Origin: Tritrichomonas musculus
Taxonomy: Eukaryota > Parabasalia > Tritrichomonadida > Tritrichomonadidae
Assembly: GCA_039105265.1 (NCBI GenBank)
Contig: JAPFFF010000044.1
Span: 496,001-560,000 of the forward strand
Length of the DNA: 64,000 bases
Direction: 5' to 3'
Shown here: one piece after another, positions 55,569 to 64,000 of the stretch
Position numbering within the stretch: the first letter of the stretch is position 1
Layout of the letters: each line of letters opens with the position of its first letter
Translations under genes and position numbers: made by a program
Notes under the pieces: model-generated
The model's database searches: none
What the model was told of the DNA's origin: nothing
The model's input: only the letters and a program-made list of their open reading frames with translations

Positions 55569-55819
55569 AGTGAAGGGGGGATAGATAACTAGTATAAGCA
55601 AATGGGGCTCTCTGGCTTTGAAAGCTTCCTGAAGAGACGATAATTTGAGGTACTTTGGAGATGTTTTATATTATAGCTCCCTCGCTTTGAAAAGCTCCCT
55701 CGCTATAATAAACCATATCTCCAAACAGCCCCAAGCAACCCCCACCCAGCCACCCTACACGGAGAGCCCCATTTGCTTATACTAGTTATCTATCCCCCCT
55801 TCACTATGTATAACTACTT
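55555..55819. repeat. Fold-back: perfect 58-bp inverted repeat, 149-bp centre
   Basis: The arms 55555-55612 and 55762-55819 are exact reverse complements. Inside lies a second, imperfect inverted repeat (55657-55677 with 55702-55722) and a direct repeat of AGCTCCCTCGCT. The left arm contains the 5' end of the preceding gene, so its first codons are mirrored on the other side. It looks like an end-to-end joint or an inverted duplication. Confidence 0.9.
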
Positions 55820-55849
55820 AATACCAACCTATCTAGCATACTCCTACAG

Positions 55850-56100
55850 CAATCATCTCATGCAACATCCACTCAAGCAACCCATCTCATGCAATCATCT
55901 CATGCAATCATCTCAAGCAACCCATCTCAAGCAATCATCTCATACATCTACTCATGCAATCATCAATCAAGCAACCATCTAGCATATCTCCTACAGCAAT
56001 CATCTCATGCAACCATCACACACATCCACTCATGCAATCATCTCCCATATCTCATCACATACATCTACTCATGCAACCACTTCATGTACACCCGATACCT
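55850..56100 (+). repeat. Short satellite of CATCTCATGCAA-type units
   Basis: Imperfect tandem units built from ATCTCATGCAAT, CATCTCAAGCAACC and CATCTACTCATGCAA fill about 250 bp. It separates the fold-back from the jelly-roll/fibre genes. ORFs through it are repeat translations and not called. Confidence 0.7.
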
Positions 56101-56132
56101 ACTCAAAAATAAATCTTTAATTGAATCCAAGC

Positions 56133-56879
56133 TTAATGATTCGTTGGTGTGTCAATATTAGTTGTCCCTGCAGGTTTAATTTTAATGTTGACAAATAATG
56201 GAGACTTTAATATGACAGGTTGGTACATGAAATCTACTAGCCTCATTTCGATGTGTTTTAGTGAATCGGTAAATGTTTTAATTTTGATTGGTTTAGATGA
56301 ATCGTAATCAATTATAATAGGTGCCTGTGGTTCTATAACAGTATCAACTGTTGCAATCACAGATGGTGTATATTCATGTTCTCCTATAATACTATGTACA
56401 GCTTGACCTTGTAGTGATACGAGATATAATCTATTGGCATAATCCAATATTGGCAAATCAGGTACAACTGTCTCATTGTTGGCAGGTATAACAACTTCAT
56501 TCTTTACACTATATAATCCTGTTATCAGTTTAGCTCTATGAGAACCTCTAATGAACGATACTTTATGCTGACTCGATAAACTCATTGTCCTACCATCAAT
56601 ATTTTTGAACACAATTATGTTTTGACAACTATTCAAGTATTTAACCAATCCAAGCATTGAGTAATAATATGTGTCTTTAAATTCTATCATCAGCGAACGT
56701 TCATTATTTCCGTCCTCATATGAAAACATCAAATAGTCATCCTTAGTTACTATCAATATATTCCCCTTTGTATTGATTGAGGAAACATAATACTTCACAT
56801 AATCACATTTCCAAGGTATGTCTACATTTAGCTTCACCAGACTATAATCTGTTGCATTACTATTAACTGAACACAACAT
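56133..56879 (-). CDS. Jelly-roll-like minor virion protein (element D)
   Basis: The start at 56879 (MLCSVNSNATDYS) is used because it matches the A homologue; a longer frame reads into the fibre gene and is discarded. The 248-aa product keeps DIPWKCDYVKYYVSSIN, LITGLYSV, NRLYLVSLQGQAVHS, EYTPSVIATVDT and LVDFMYQPVILKSPLF. It lies head to head with the fibre gene, 16 bp between starts. Role as for the homologues: probably a penton-like or fibre-base protein. Confidence 0.6.
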   Translation of the reverse strand: MLCSVNSNATDYSLVKLNVDIPWKCDYVKYYVSSINTKGNILIVTKDDYLMFSYEDGNNERSLMIEFKDTYYYSMLGLVKYLNSCQNIIVFKNIDGRTMSLSSQHKVSFIRGSHRAKLITGLYSVKNEVVIPANNETVVPDLPILDYANRLYLVSLQGQAVHSIIGEHEYTPSVIATVDTVIEPQAPIIIDYDSSKPIKIKTFTDSLKHIEMRLVDFMYQPVILKSPLFVNIKIKPAGTTNIDTPTNH

Positions 56880-56895
56880 TTTACTATCTGTTAAA
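56880..56895. promoter_or_regulatory. Ultra-compact divergent promoter, jelly-roll/fibre pair (D)
   Basis: Sixteen bases (TTTTACTATCTGTTAA with the adjoining starts) lie between the two ATGs. The rightward start reads CTGTTAAAATG and the leftward one AGTAAAATG, a near mirror image. Confidence 0.5.
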
Positions 56896-59800
56896 ATGTC
56901 TATTGTACCATATGCTTTTCGTTGTAATGAAGCAACCAAGTTAAAGGATAAAGGTTTGTCGATAGAAGTAGCTGAAGATGATGAAGGTAACGAACAATTC
57001 AGTTTCACACGAGAGGATGGTGAACCAGTCGCATTCAATAATATATATAGCAAAGCTGAAGTTGACCAAATGGCATTAGGAAAGGACTTTAAAATTGATT
57101 CATTTAAAGATTTAACTATTACTGGTGGGCAAAGCTTACCTGTCTTCGCTGATGGTGCTACAAATACACAATATTGTACCACTTATAATAAACTGATGGA
57201 ATTATTGAGAACCAATTTTAATAATCTAACCAAATATATACATGACCTAAATATAGATGGGGTCGATTTGAGTGATTTGGCGAACACAGATATATCATTG
57301 AGTCAAATGAATTATATCGATAACAACAACATAATTCAACCACACAATCCGTCAAGTATAAATGATGTCATCAAAACATACAACTCATCCAATACTTCGA
57401 TTCAATCATTATTATCTAACATGAATGGGTTTGTGAAGAAATCCGGATTTGAGAATACAGATATATATCCTAATGGTCAACTGAATTTATTTGGCTCCTC
57501 ATTATCAAATAATCTCAATGCAACAAATAATATCAAAACATATGCCAATCTATTCACCAGTCTCAATACCAATAATGCAAACCTATTACAAATATTGAAT
57601 GGTCTTCAAAATGATATATCAACTGCTTCCAATAGTGATATAACAAATCTCTTGAATACACTTGAGAATATGGAGTACCTCGTTGTCCTAAAAATAAATG
57701 ATAGATATGAGATACGCAAAGTGAAGTGTCAAAAAGCTCCATCAGGTGATGACCTCCCAGTCGAGCCAACCAAATATGATGTCATCGTGAACCCAGATGA
57801 TAATAAGGAGTATGATATCGAAGATGTGGATACACTGATTGAAAACAAGTCACCTATCAGTCACGATAACATGGATAAAGTTATCAATGTAGTGGTCAAG
57901 ACATCAAGTTTTATGCTACTTCTATTGAAAAGTACATTCTCTATAACTGGTAAGCTATTATCATACACACTCTCAGGGGTATCATCTATGAGTAAGGTAA
58001 CATACAATACAGCCACATCATTGATGGAATCATTATATTTTAATTCAGGATACATCTGGCATTATACAGTAGATACATCTGGTAAACTGGTTCGCTACCT
58101 AATCACATTTAAGGATAGGGTTGTTGATGCACTACCAACAATTGATTCATCTACAGTACATAAAGTATTTGATAACTTTGGTAGTTTCATTAAATGGCTC
58201 CAAGAACCTGATAATTTTCTAATATGTGCAGGCACGTTTCAATTGACATTATTACTGATTATATATGGAATCAAAATAATATTCAATGAGGAGAAGACCT
58301 ATAAGAAGCTTAGTCCCATGGAGCATAAATTGAAATTTGAAGAGATGAAGAGAGAGCATGCAGCTATAGCAGCTCGCCTCAAGAAGAAAGCTAAACCAAC
58401 ACCCCTTAGTGATGAGATTGATATACTAACGGATGATAACCCATTATTGGATGTAGCATCAGTATTTGTTGATACGATTGATTTGGTGAATAATTTATGT
58501 GAGGCTCATAATTATGTCATGGATAGATTGGATGAGATACCCGCAGGCGATTCAAATTTTGCCAGTGAGGCAGGTATCGATGAATTCATAATTACAAACA
58601 AGGATGTATCTTCATTAACAAATACCATTAATAATATCGAATGTAACCTATTAGTTATTAATGTTCCTGATGAACAAAAACAAGCCTTCCTCAGCTACAA
58701 TAGACCAATTTTCAAAATTGTGTTACGAAAGAATGTTATATATGATAGCAAAGGCAGATATATTAAAGAGTTCTATATTGTATCCAAAAATAATAAGATA
58801 CTGTGTCCAGTAATCAAATTTGATTCGTATCAAAATTTCTGTATTATCAATGATAGTTCTTTAATCGCAACAAGATCCATTGGACCTGCTGACCAAAATG
58901 ACCTCGATGGTAAGTTTTATATAGCATTTGATAAAAAGTTACCATTTCATCCATATAAGCTATTCCTCAATGGAGAGTTATCAATTATGAATGAATACAC
59001 ACCAACTCTATTGAAAACGGATAAGCCTATTAAATGTAAAACCATAATTGCTGATAATGCGTTGAAGCTTCATAAAAGTGATGTCCACTACTTCTATAAG
59101 CCATCCATTATTCAGGATTACATTATACAGGATGAGGATTACTACAAAATTATATTTGAGGTGCCTGATGATTATACTATACCAGACCAACTCGAATTCA
59201 AGTTTACAGAACATTGTTTTGGTAACCATTGGTCATTGAAATGGTGTGCTGATGAGACCCATTCCAATAAAGGCTATTGGACAGGTAATAATATCCAAGG
59301 TAGACTCAATTCTAAAGTTATCACCAAATGGAATCTTCGACCCAGTAAGAAAACTAACGATTGCTACGGTTGCTGGATAACTATTAAGCAAACAGATTTG
59401 CACGAGTCGATAATTACAAATGAAGGGAATGGTTTGATGCATTCGCTATTGAAAAACTATAAACATGTATTCAAAATTCAAATGAATGATGGTACTATTA
59501 GAGATGGTAGTGAATGGAATATGACATATGCTTACGAGAACCATTTAACAGATGGTCTATCGAACTCGTTACATCCAGGGTATTATGGTACCATCATTTT
59601 ATATTTATCAATGGATAACATCGAGGGAATTCGAACCGACCTGATTGATAAGATATATTTGGATATATATTTGGGGGATTCGATTACTGGCACTAGGTTA
59701 TCATTCAAACCAGATGGGTTCCATGCTCAAAAGAATGGCAAGGTATATGTTGATGTCATCCCTGTCCTAGATACGATTGAGAAGATTAGCTATGAATATT

Positions 59801-62055
59801 CTACTACTAAAATTAATACAGATACCAAAAATATTGAACTATATTTGAAGAAAGATTTCACTGACCCCATTGATGAAGTGAATTGGGACCCATCAACTAA
59901 CGCATTCAAATATATAATCGACCAACAATATTATGAAGTACTCCCGAGACCAGATGCCGCGACAACCTTATATACTGATTACAATATAACATCATCTAAG
60001 GTCATTACGGCTGATAATATTACTACCATGAGGAGTGATTTGAATGTACTCACTAACAACTTTGATGTAGTTAGTTATGATGTTAAAGATTTGACCAGTA
60101 GAGTGGATACATTAAATGCAGAAATGGGTGAGACTAAAAGAATTACTCAACACTTGCAAGATGATATCGACCAGGTTCGAATCGTATCAAATGTAGCCCT
60201 GGCATTTGGAGTCATCGGCACGGCTGGTAGCATAGCCAATGTTGGATTGACGTTGTTTCGAACAGGGTTCACAATCACTAAAGCTGGTATAGATTCAACC
60301 ATTGAAGGTATATCCCAAGGTGAGCAAGCTTTATATCATCTAGGTGATGGAAGCAACCTACCTCCATTAAAAATAGCAAGGTCAACTACAACTGATTTAA
60401 CTCCAATCATAAATTGGTGCGATGCAGACAAAGTTGCTGTCGAATATACTGATGATGTTAACAACCCCTCAACAACCATTACAACCTATAGAGATGCTAT
60501 CGATTTATGCAACCACTTCAGGGAGTCATTGAAACCAGCATTTAGACTATTAGCTGAAAAAATAAATGAGGTTGAATTTAATACAACCCTACTTGATGAT
60601 ATCTATATTTCCAAAAATAATTTAGTTAGAGATGACACTATTGATATTGTTGGTAAGCTAGTCAATAAGGATGTTCATCTTGAAGCTGAAGATGTGATTA
60701 CAAATGGAACTATCAAAGTTAGGCTGATGTTAATGTTTATTAGCGAATTCAATGATATAGACTATGAGGAATATATTGTTACAATTACTATAGAGAATGG
60801 TAGTGTTAGTCAATATGAAGGTTGCGATTACTTCCCAACATGCACTCTCAATGATAAGATTATAATCATACCTAATCCCCAAAATGTTAAAGTCAATACT
60901 ATTACTATCAAGGAGAATACTTGTGTTAGGAGGATGTCATTTACACCAAATGATTTAGCCTATACCTGTGACATAAATGCTCTTCATAATAAAATTGATG
61001 CTATCCATGAACAGACCAAATCTAATGATGCTTCACTAGCTACAATCATAAACGAGTACCCCACGGTTGATGAGGTCAATGATGTACTAAAGGAGTATGC
61101 ATTAAAGAAAGATATACCTGAACCTGTTGATTTAACCAATTATGCTATGAAAAGCATTATTCCAGAAATTATTGAGGGGCAAACAACTATTCAATTCAAA
61201 ATCGTCAATAATACAATTCCTGATTTGGATTACGACACATATCATGAACTGATTGAGCAATATGGGTTGGATATTGTCTCATCAAACAATTTCTATACGG
61301 CTCATTATGTTCACATAGATTATTCGTACAATGACGATGATGACGAACAACCCTCTCAGATAATTCGTATCGAAGGAAGTAATTCTGGTCTTTGGATTCT
61401 GTATAGCTCCCATGAATTAATCAATCCAGGAAGTGGTGAAACACCGGAAATTTTATCATGTTCAATAACCAAAAATATCGAACCAACAGACAAAAACGCT
61501 TATTCAGCAAGATATGTGTCGAACACTTTTGCTTTGAAAACAGATATCCCAGAACCAGTTGATTTGTCAAATTACGCATTAAAAAGTGATTATGATGAAC
61601 TGAAGACAAGGATAGAAAATTTGGTAACTGAGAACACAAATTTGAAAGCAACCATAGAATCTTTTGAATCAAGATTAGCTGCATTAGCGAATAGATTAAC
61701 GCGAATTAAGTATACATTCAGCGTACCAAATAGTACTAGCATTCGTTACCAATTCGAACAACCATTTGATGCATATGAGGCAACCCTCTATTTGACATAT
61801 CATGAAAACAAAAATAATGTTGCCAGTGAAAAAGAAATTAAAATTAATATATCATTCAATGTTAAAAATACACCTACGTATGAATACCAATGCGAACCAA
61901 ATAAGATCTGGTTAAACAATATTGAATTTCCATTAAATAGTAGCAATTTAATGGTCAATCCAACAGCTAATTTCATATTGATTGGTGGGTCATTCTTTTC
62001 ATCAAATGGTATCTTAGCTGAAGATAATACCAAGAATGGAATACATTCATTATAA
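56896..62055 (+). CDS. Giant fibre-like protein, 1719 aa (element D)
   Basis: N-module with NIYSKAEVDQMALGKDF and NTQYCTTYNKLMELLRTNFN, an asparagine-rich shaft, a membrane-like segment at about residues 440-460 (LTLLLIIYGIKIIF), module 2 (KSDVHYFYKPS, FGNHWSLKWCADE, NITSSKVITADNITTMRSDL), a glycine/alanine patch, a shaft insert not found in A or C (EIIEGQTTIQFKIVNN), a coiled coil (YALKSDYDELKTRIENLVTE), and the tip LTRIKYTFSV shared with C. It lacks module 1. Presumed virion attachment fibre. Confidence 0.6.
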   Translation: MSIVPYAFRCNEATKLKDKGLSIEVAEDDEGNEQFSFTREDGEPVAFNNIYSKAEVDQMALGKDFKIDSFKDLTITGGQSLPVFADGATNTQYCTTYNKLMELLRTNFNNLTKYIHDLNIDGVDLSDLANTDISLSQMNYIDNNNIIQPHNPSSINDVIKTYNSSNTSIQSLLSNMNGFVKKSGFENTDIYPNGQLNLFGSSLSNNLNATNNIKTYANLFTSLNTNNANLLQILNGLQNDISTASNSDITNLLNTLENMEYLVVLKINDRYEIRKVKCQKAPSGDDLPVEPTKYDVIVNPDDNKEYDIEDVDTLIENKSPISHDNMDKVINVVVKTSSFMLLLLKSTFSITGKLLSYTLSGVSSMSKVTYNTATSLMESLYFNSGYIWHYTVDTSGKLVRYLITFKDRVVDALPTIDSSTVHKVFDNFGSFIKWLQEPDNFLICAGTFQLTLLLIIYGIKIIFNEEKTYKKLSPMEHKLKFEEMKREHAAIAARLKKKAKPTPLSDEIDILTDDNPLLDVASVFVDTIDLVNNLCEAHNYVMDRLDEIPAGDSNFASEAGIDEFIITNKDVSSLTNTINNIECNLLVINVPDEQKQAFLSYNRPIFKIVLRKNVIYDSKGRYIKEFYIVSKNNKILCPVIKFDSYQNFCIINDSSLIATRSIGPADQNDLDGKFYIAFDKKLPFHPYKLFLNGELSIMNEYTPTLLKTDKPIKCKTIIADNALKLHKSDVHYFYKPSIIQDYIIQDEDYYKIIFEVPDDYTIPDQLEFKFTEHCFGNHWSLKWCADETHSNKGYWTGNNIQGRLNSKVITKWNLRPSKKTNDCYGCWITIKQTDLHESIITNEGNGLMHSLLKNYKHVFKIQMNDGTIRDGSEWNMTYAYENHLTDGLSNSLHPGYYGTIILYLSMDNIEGIRTDLIDKIYLDIYLGDSITGTRLSFKPDGFHAQKNGKVYVDVIPVLDTIEKISYEYSTTKINTDTKNIELYLKKDFTDPIDEVNWDPSTNAFKYIIDQQYYEVLPRPDAATTLYTDYNITSSKVITADNITTMRSDLNVLTNNFDVVSYDVKDLTSRVDTLNAEMGETKRITQHLQDDIDQVRIVSNVALAFGVIGTAGSIANVGLTLFRTGFTITKAGIDSTIEGISQGEQALYHLGDGSNLPPLKIARSTTTDLTPIINWCDADKVAVEYTDDVNNPSTTITTYRDAIDLCNHFRESLKPAFRLLAEKINEVEFNTTLLDDIYISKNNLVRDDTIDIVGKLVNKDVHLEAEDVITNGTIKVRLMLMFISEFNDIDYEEYIVTITIENGSVSQYEGCDYFPTCTLNDKIIIIPNPQNVKVNTITIKENTCVRRMSFTPNDLAYTCDINALHNKIDAIHEQTKSNDASLATIINEYPTVDEVNDVLKEYALKKDIPEPVDLTNYAMKSIIPEIIEGQTTIQFKIVNNTIPDLDYDTYHELIEQYGLDIVSSNNFYTAHYVHIDYSYNDDDDEQPSQIIRIEGSNSGLWILYSSHELINPGSGETPEILSCSITKNIEPTDKNAYSARYVSNTFALKTDIPEPVDLSNYALKSDYDELKTRIENLVTENTNLKATIESFESRLAALANRLTRIKYTFSVPNSTSIRYQFEQPFDAYEATLYLTYHENKNNVASEKEIKINISFNVKNTPTYEYQCEPNKIWLNNIEFPLNSSNLMVNPTANFILIGGSFFSSNGILAEDNTKNGIHSL

Positions 62056-62103
62056 GGAGGTAGGTACTCAACAAGTTAGTCATCAGCTAGCCAATCAAAA
62101 ATA

Positions 62104-64000
62104 TTAAAACTTCATCGTCCTATTAAATTGAGGGAGATTGATTTGCTGATACAATTTATTTTTGCGAAAACAATTGGCACCATCGAGTAGGTTAAATGTA
62201 ATCTCCTCACCATTATACATGAGCTCATATAATTCTTCAACACTAATATTATGATGCTTACAATAATTGAGAATACATTGTTTAGGAACACCTTTCATTC
62301 TAATATGATATCCTTCGTTGCCATTCTCATCGACCAGTATATCTAGATATGATTTCTTACCAAGCGCTATCAGTTTACGTGAATGGACTTCGCCAACAGC
62401 ACCATCAAATCTGTCAAAATCAATATGAAACTGACACATCTGCTTACCAATCAATTGTCTCCCATATTTTGAATTATATATTTTTGCGATGCGTTCAACA
62501 TCATCTTCCATAATATGCATGCTATCAGTATCTTGATAATATATATTGATGCCGTGTTGCTCAGCCGTATTCATAACTCTATTCATAATATGCTTACTCC
62601 ATGAGAGAACTGATGCCCCAAATTGTGGTAGGTTGAAGTGATTATATATAGGCTTCATCTTCTTAACATAAACGTTGTTAATATTATCGGTTTCTGTAAT
62701 CTCACTTATATAATTATAATTCCTCCAGATATAGTTATATATCTTCTCCTTGGGGACGGATTTAGTCTCGATTGGAATAGCTTTCAAAATAGACTTACCA
62801 TATATACTATTGAGGAGCAGCTTAATAGTTTGCTCCAACGGATTACATGCTCGTTGGTATCTCAATCTAAGTCTAAATAATTTATCGATGAACTTATTTA
62901 TAGTTGTATTGAAACCTTCATTGAAATAGTATCCGCGAATGAACTCATAATCGAAATCATAAAACTCCATTAAATCCATGAATGCTATCTTGTCGATATA
63001 GAAATGGGTGACTGGATTGTTATCAAATATCTTGCTACCATTATCATCCCGATGGAATACATGCCCAAATTTGTAATCAATATCACTCTTACATTTAATT
63101 TTTGTAATATTGATTTCTGCAAAAAACGTGTCATATCTCAACAGCTCTTCCTTCGAAACATCTGCAGGGGATGATCTTAGGCTTGCCCTTGGGTACCCCA
63201 TTCATAATTCTCATCGCAGATGGATATAAAGACACGGCATCGAAGTCTTGGATGCGCCCCTCTATGTATTGCTTATCATTATTCGCAGTCATTGTCCTAC
63301 CTCCGCTAACACATCTCAGGATAAAATTCTGGGGCTTACCACTCAACTCATAGCATCCATTAAAGCATCCATATCTCTTAGCGAAATCGTATCCAATAGC
63401 TGAGATAGATATATAGTTATGAATGTTTAACATATTAATCTTGGTTTCATGAAATATTTTCATGAGGTCTTCATTAAATTTCTCCAAGCCCTTCATCAAA
63501 ACTATGCAATCCTTCTTGCAATAAAATTTCGCATATTTCATAATATCTATATTTAATGAGTCATACGCATCAGCTATCTTCGCATTTTCAATCAACTGTT
63601 TAAAATCTCGTGCAATCTCATGCAAAGATTTCTCATCTTTTTTCTCATCATAATATTGTATTTGGAATTCTAACGCTGGCACGATACAACGTTTAATATT
63701 ATGTTCCGTATATAACTTATAAGCCATGATTTCCTTGTGGACATCTAAGTTGAACATGCTCGCGAATTTCCTCAAGGGCTTATTAATTAGAGAATAGCTG
63801 TTGCGGAACGTTAACGTTTTCACAATCTTGTTATCGATATATTTGTTCATAATGATTTGTAATATAGTACCTGCTCGCTCAAGTATCTTGGGCCGCCAAC
63901 CATATGTGTTCATGAAGAAGCATGCATCATATTTTAGATTGTGAAAGTATGTTAACGATTGATCCTTCAAATAATCTAATAGCTGTTCATTAATATTATC
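62104..64000 (-). pseudogene. Protein-primed DNA polymerase B, not intact, runs off edge (D)
   Basis: The coded sequence holds exonuclease motifs (FHNLKYDACFF; YCKKDCIVLMKGL), palm motif A FDAVSLYPSAMR, motif B region LLNSIYGKSIL, motif C YQDTDSMHIM and a later RMKGVPKQCIL strand, in the order of family B protein-primed polymerases. The N-terminal part lies beyond the right edge. It is of the A/D lineage rather than the HNH-bearing B type. The gene does not look intact inside the window. It is convergent with the fibre gene, 48 bp apart. Confidence 0.8.

Larger units (their letters stand above)
44661..64000. mobile_element. Element D: Polinton/Maverick, left part and beyond
   Basis: Starts with the terminal repeat and runs off the right edge. 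Parts are a conserved virion protein, integrase, ATPase, small core-type proteins, major capsid, HNH nuclease, several small genes, a bZIP-like regulator, a winged-helix-like gene, a fold-back structure, a satellite, jelly-roll protein, fibre and polymerase B. Most frames are long and open, so the copy is young, with about one break in the visible part. The fold-back at 55.55-55.82 kb may mark the joint of two elements. Confidence 0.75.

Noticed and set aside
55773-55982. 69-aa ORF starting MLILVIYPPF
   Set aside because: Its start merely mirrors the 5' end of the 54681 gene through the 58-bp inverted repeat, and the rest is satellite sequence.
55889-56161. 90-aa His/Ser/Asn-rich ORF
   Set aside because: It is a translation of the short satellite repeat.

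Overview
The window is AT-rich eukaryotic DNA made almost entirely of Polinton/Maverick-type virus-like elements packed end to end. I recognise no host gene, no intron and no rRNA. All three standard stop codons close long frames, so the standard code is in use. Dense multi-kilobase Mavericks, low GC and very short gaps between genes are what parabasalids such as Trichomonas are known for. The host assignment is inference.

Layout. Element A (1 to about 11.26 kb, running off the left edge): part of a protein-primed DNA polymerase B, a GIY-YIG-like ORF, a jelly-roll-like virion protein and a set of giant fibre-like proteins, ending in GC-rich hairpins and a ~395-bp terminal repeat. Element B (about 11.26-23.16 kb): a different lineage, with a packaging ATPase, a 1510-aa polymerase B carrying an internal HNH module, a separate HNH nuclease, a decoration-like protein, a double jelly-roll (DJR) capsid protein and several small proteins; no integrase is seen. 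Block B' (23.2-25.5 kb): a second, divergent capsid gene and small remnants. 25.5-27.5 kb: non-coding DNA with a tandem duplication and hairpins. Element C (about 27.2-44.03 kb): integrase, ATPase, capsid, a 2200-aa fibre, bZIP-like and KilA-N regulators, but no polymerase; it ends in a three-copy 142-bp repeat. 44.03-44.66 kb: spacer with palindromes. Element D (44.66 to beyond 64 kb): terminal repeat, integrase, ATPase, capsid, HNH nuclease, bZIP-like regulator, a 58-bp-arm fold-back, a small satellite, then jelly-roll protein, fibre and polymerase B running off the right edge.

How the genes fit together. Integrase and polymerase serve insertion and copying. The ATPase, DJR capsid, minor virion proteins and small basic or hydrophobic proteins look like a virion set. 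The fibre proteins look like attachment organs, and HNH, bZIP and KilA-N genes look like accessory or regulatory genes. A, C and D share one gene set and a conserved divergent jelly-roll/fibre pair; B is a separate lineage. All are treated as fossils: D and B look nearly whole inside the window (about one break each), C has about three, B' about two.

Most notable signals: a fibre segment nearly identical in DNA between A and C although the rest of the two genes is much more diverged (module exchange); hairpins whose two arms change together between repeat copies, at 43.6-44.0 kb and inside the terminal repeats; an HNH module inside polymerase B; an HNH nuclease shared by lineages B and D; and back-to-back starts 14-18 bp apart with a mirrored TTAAATG-like signal.
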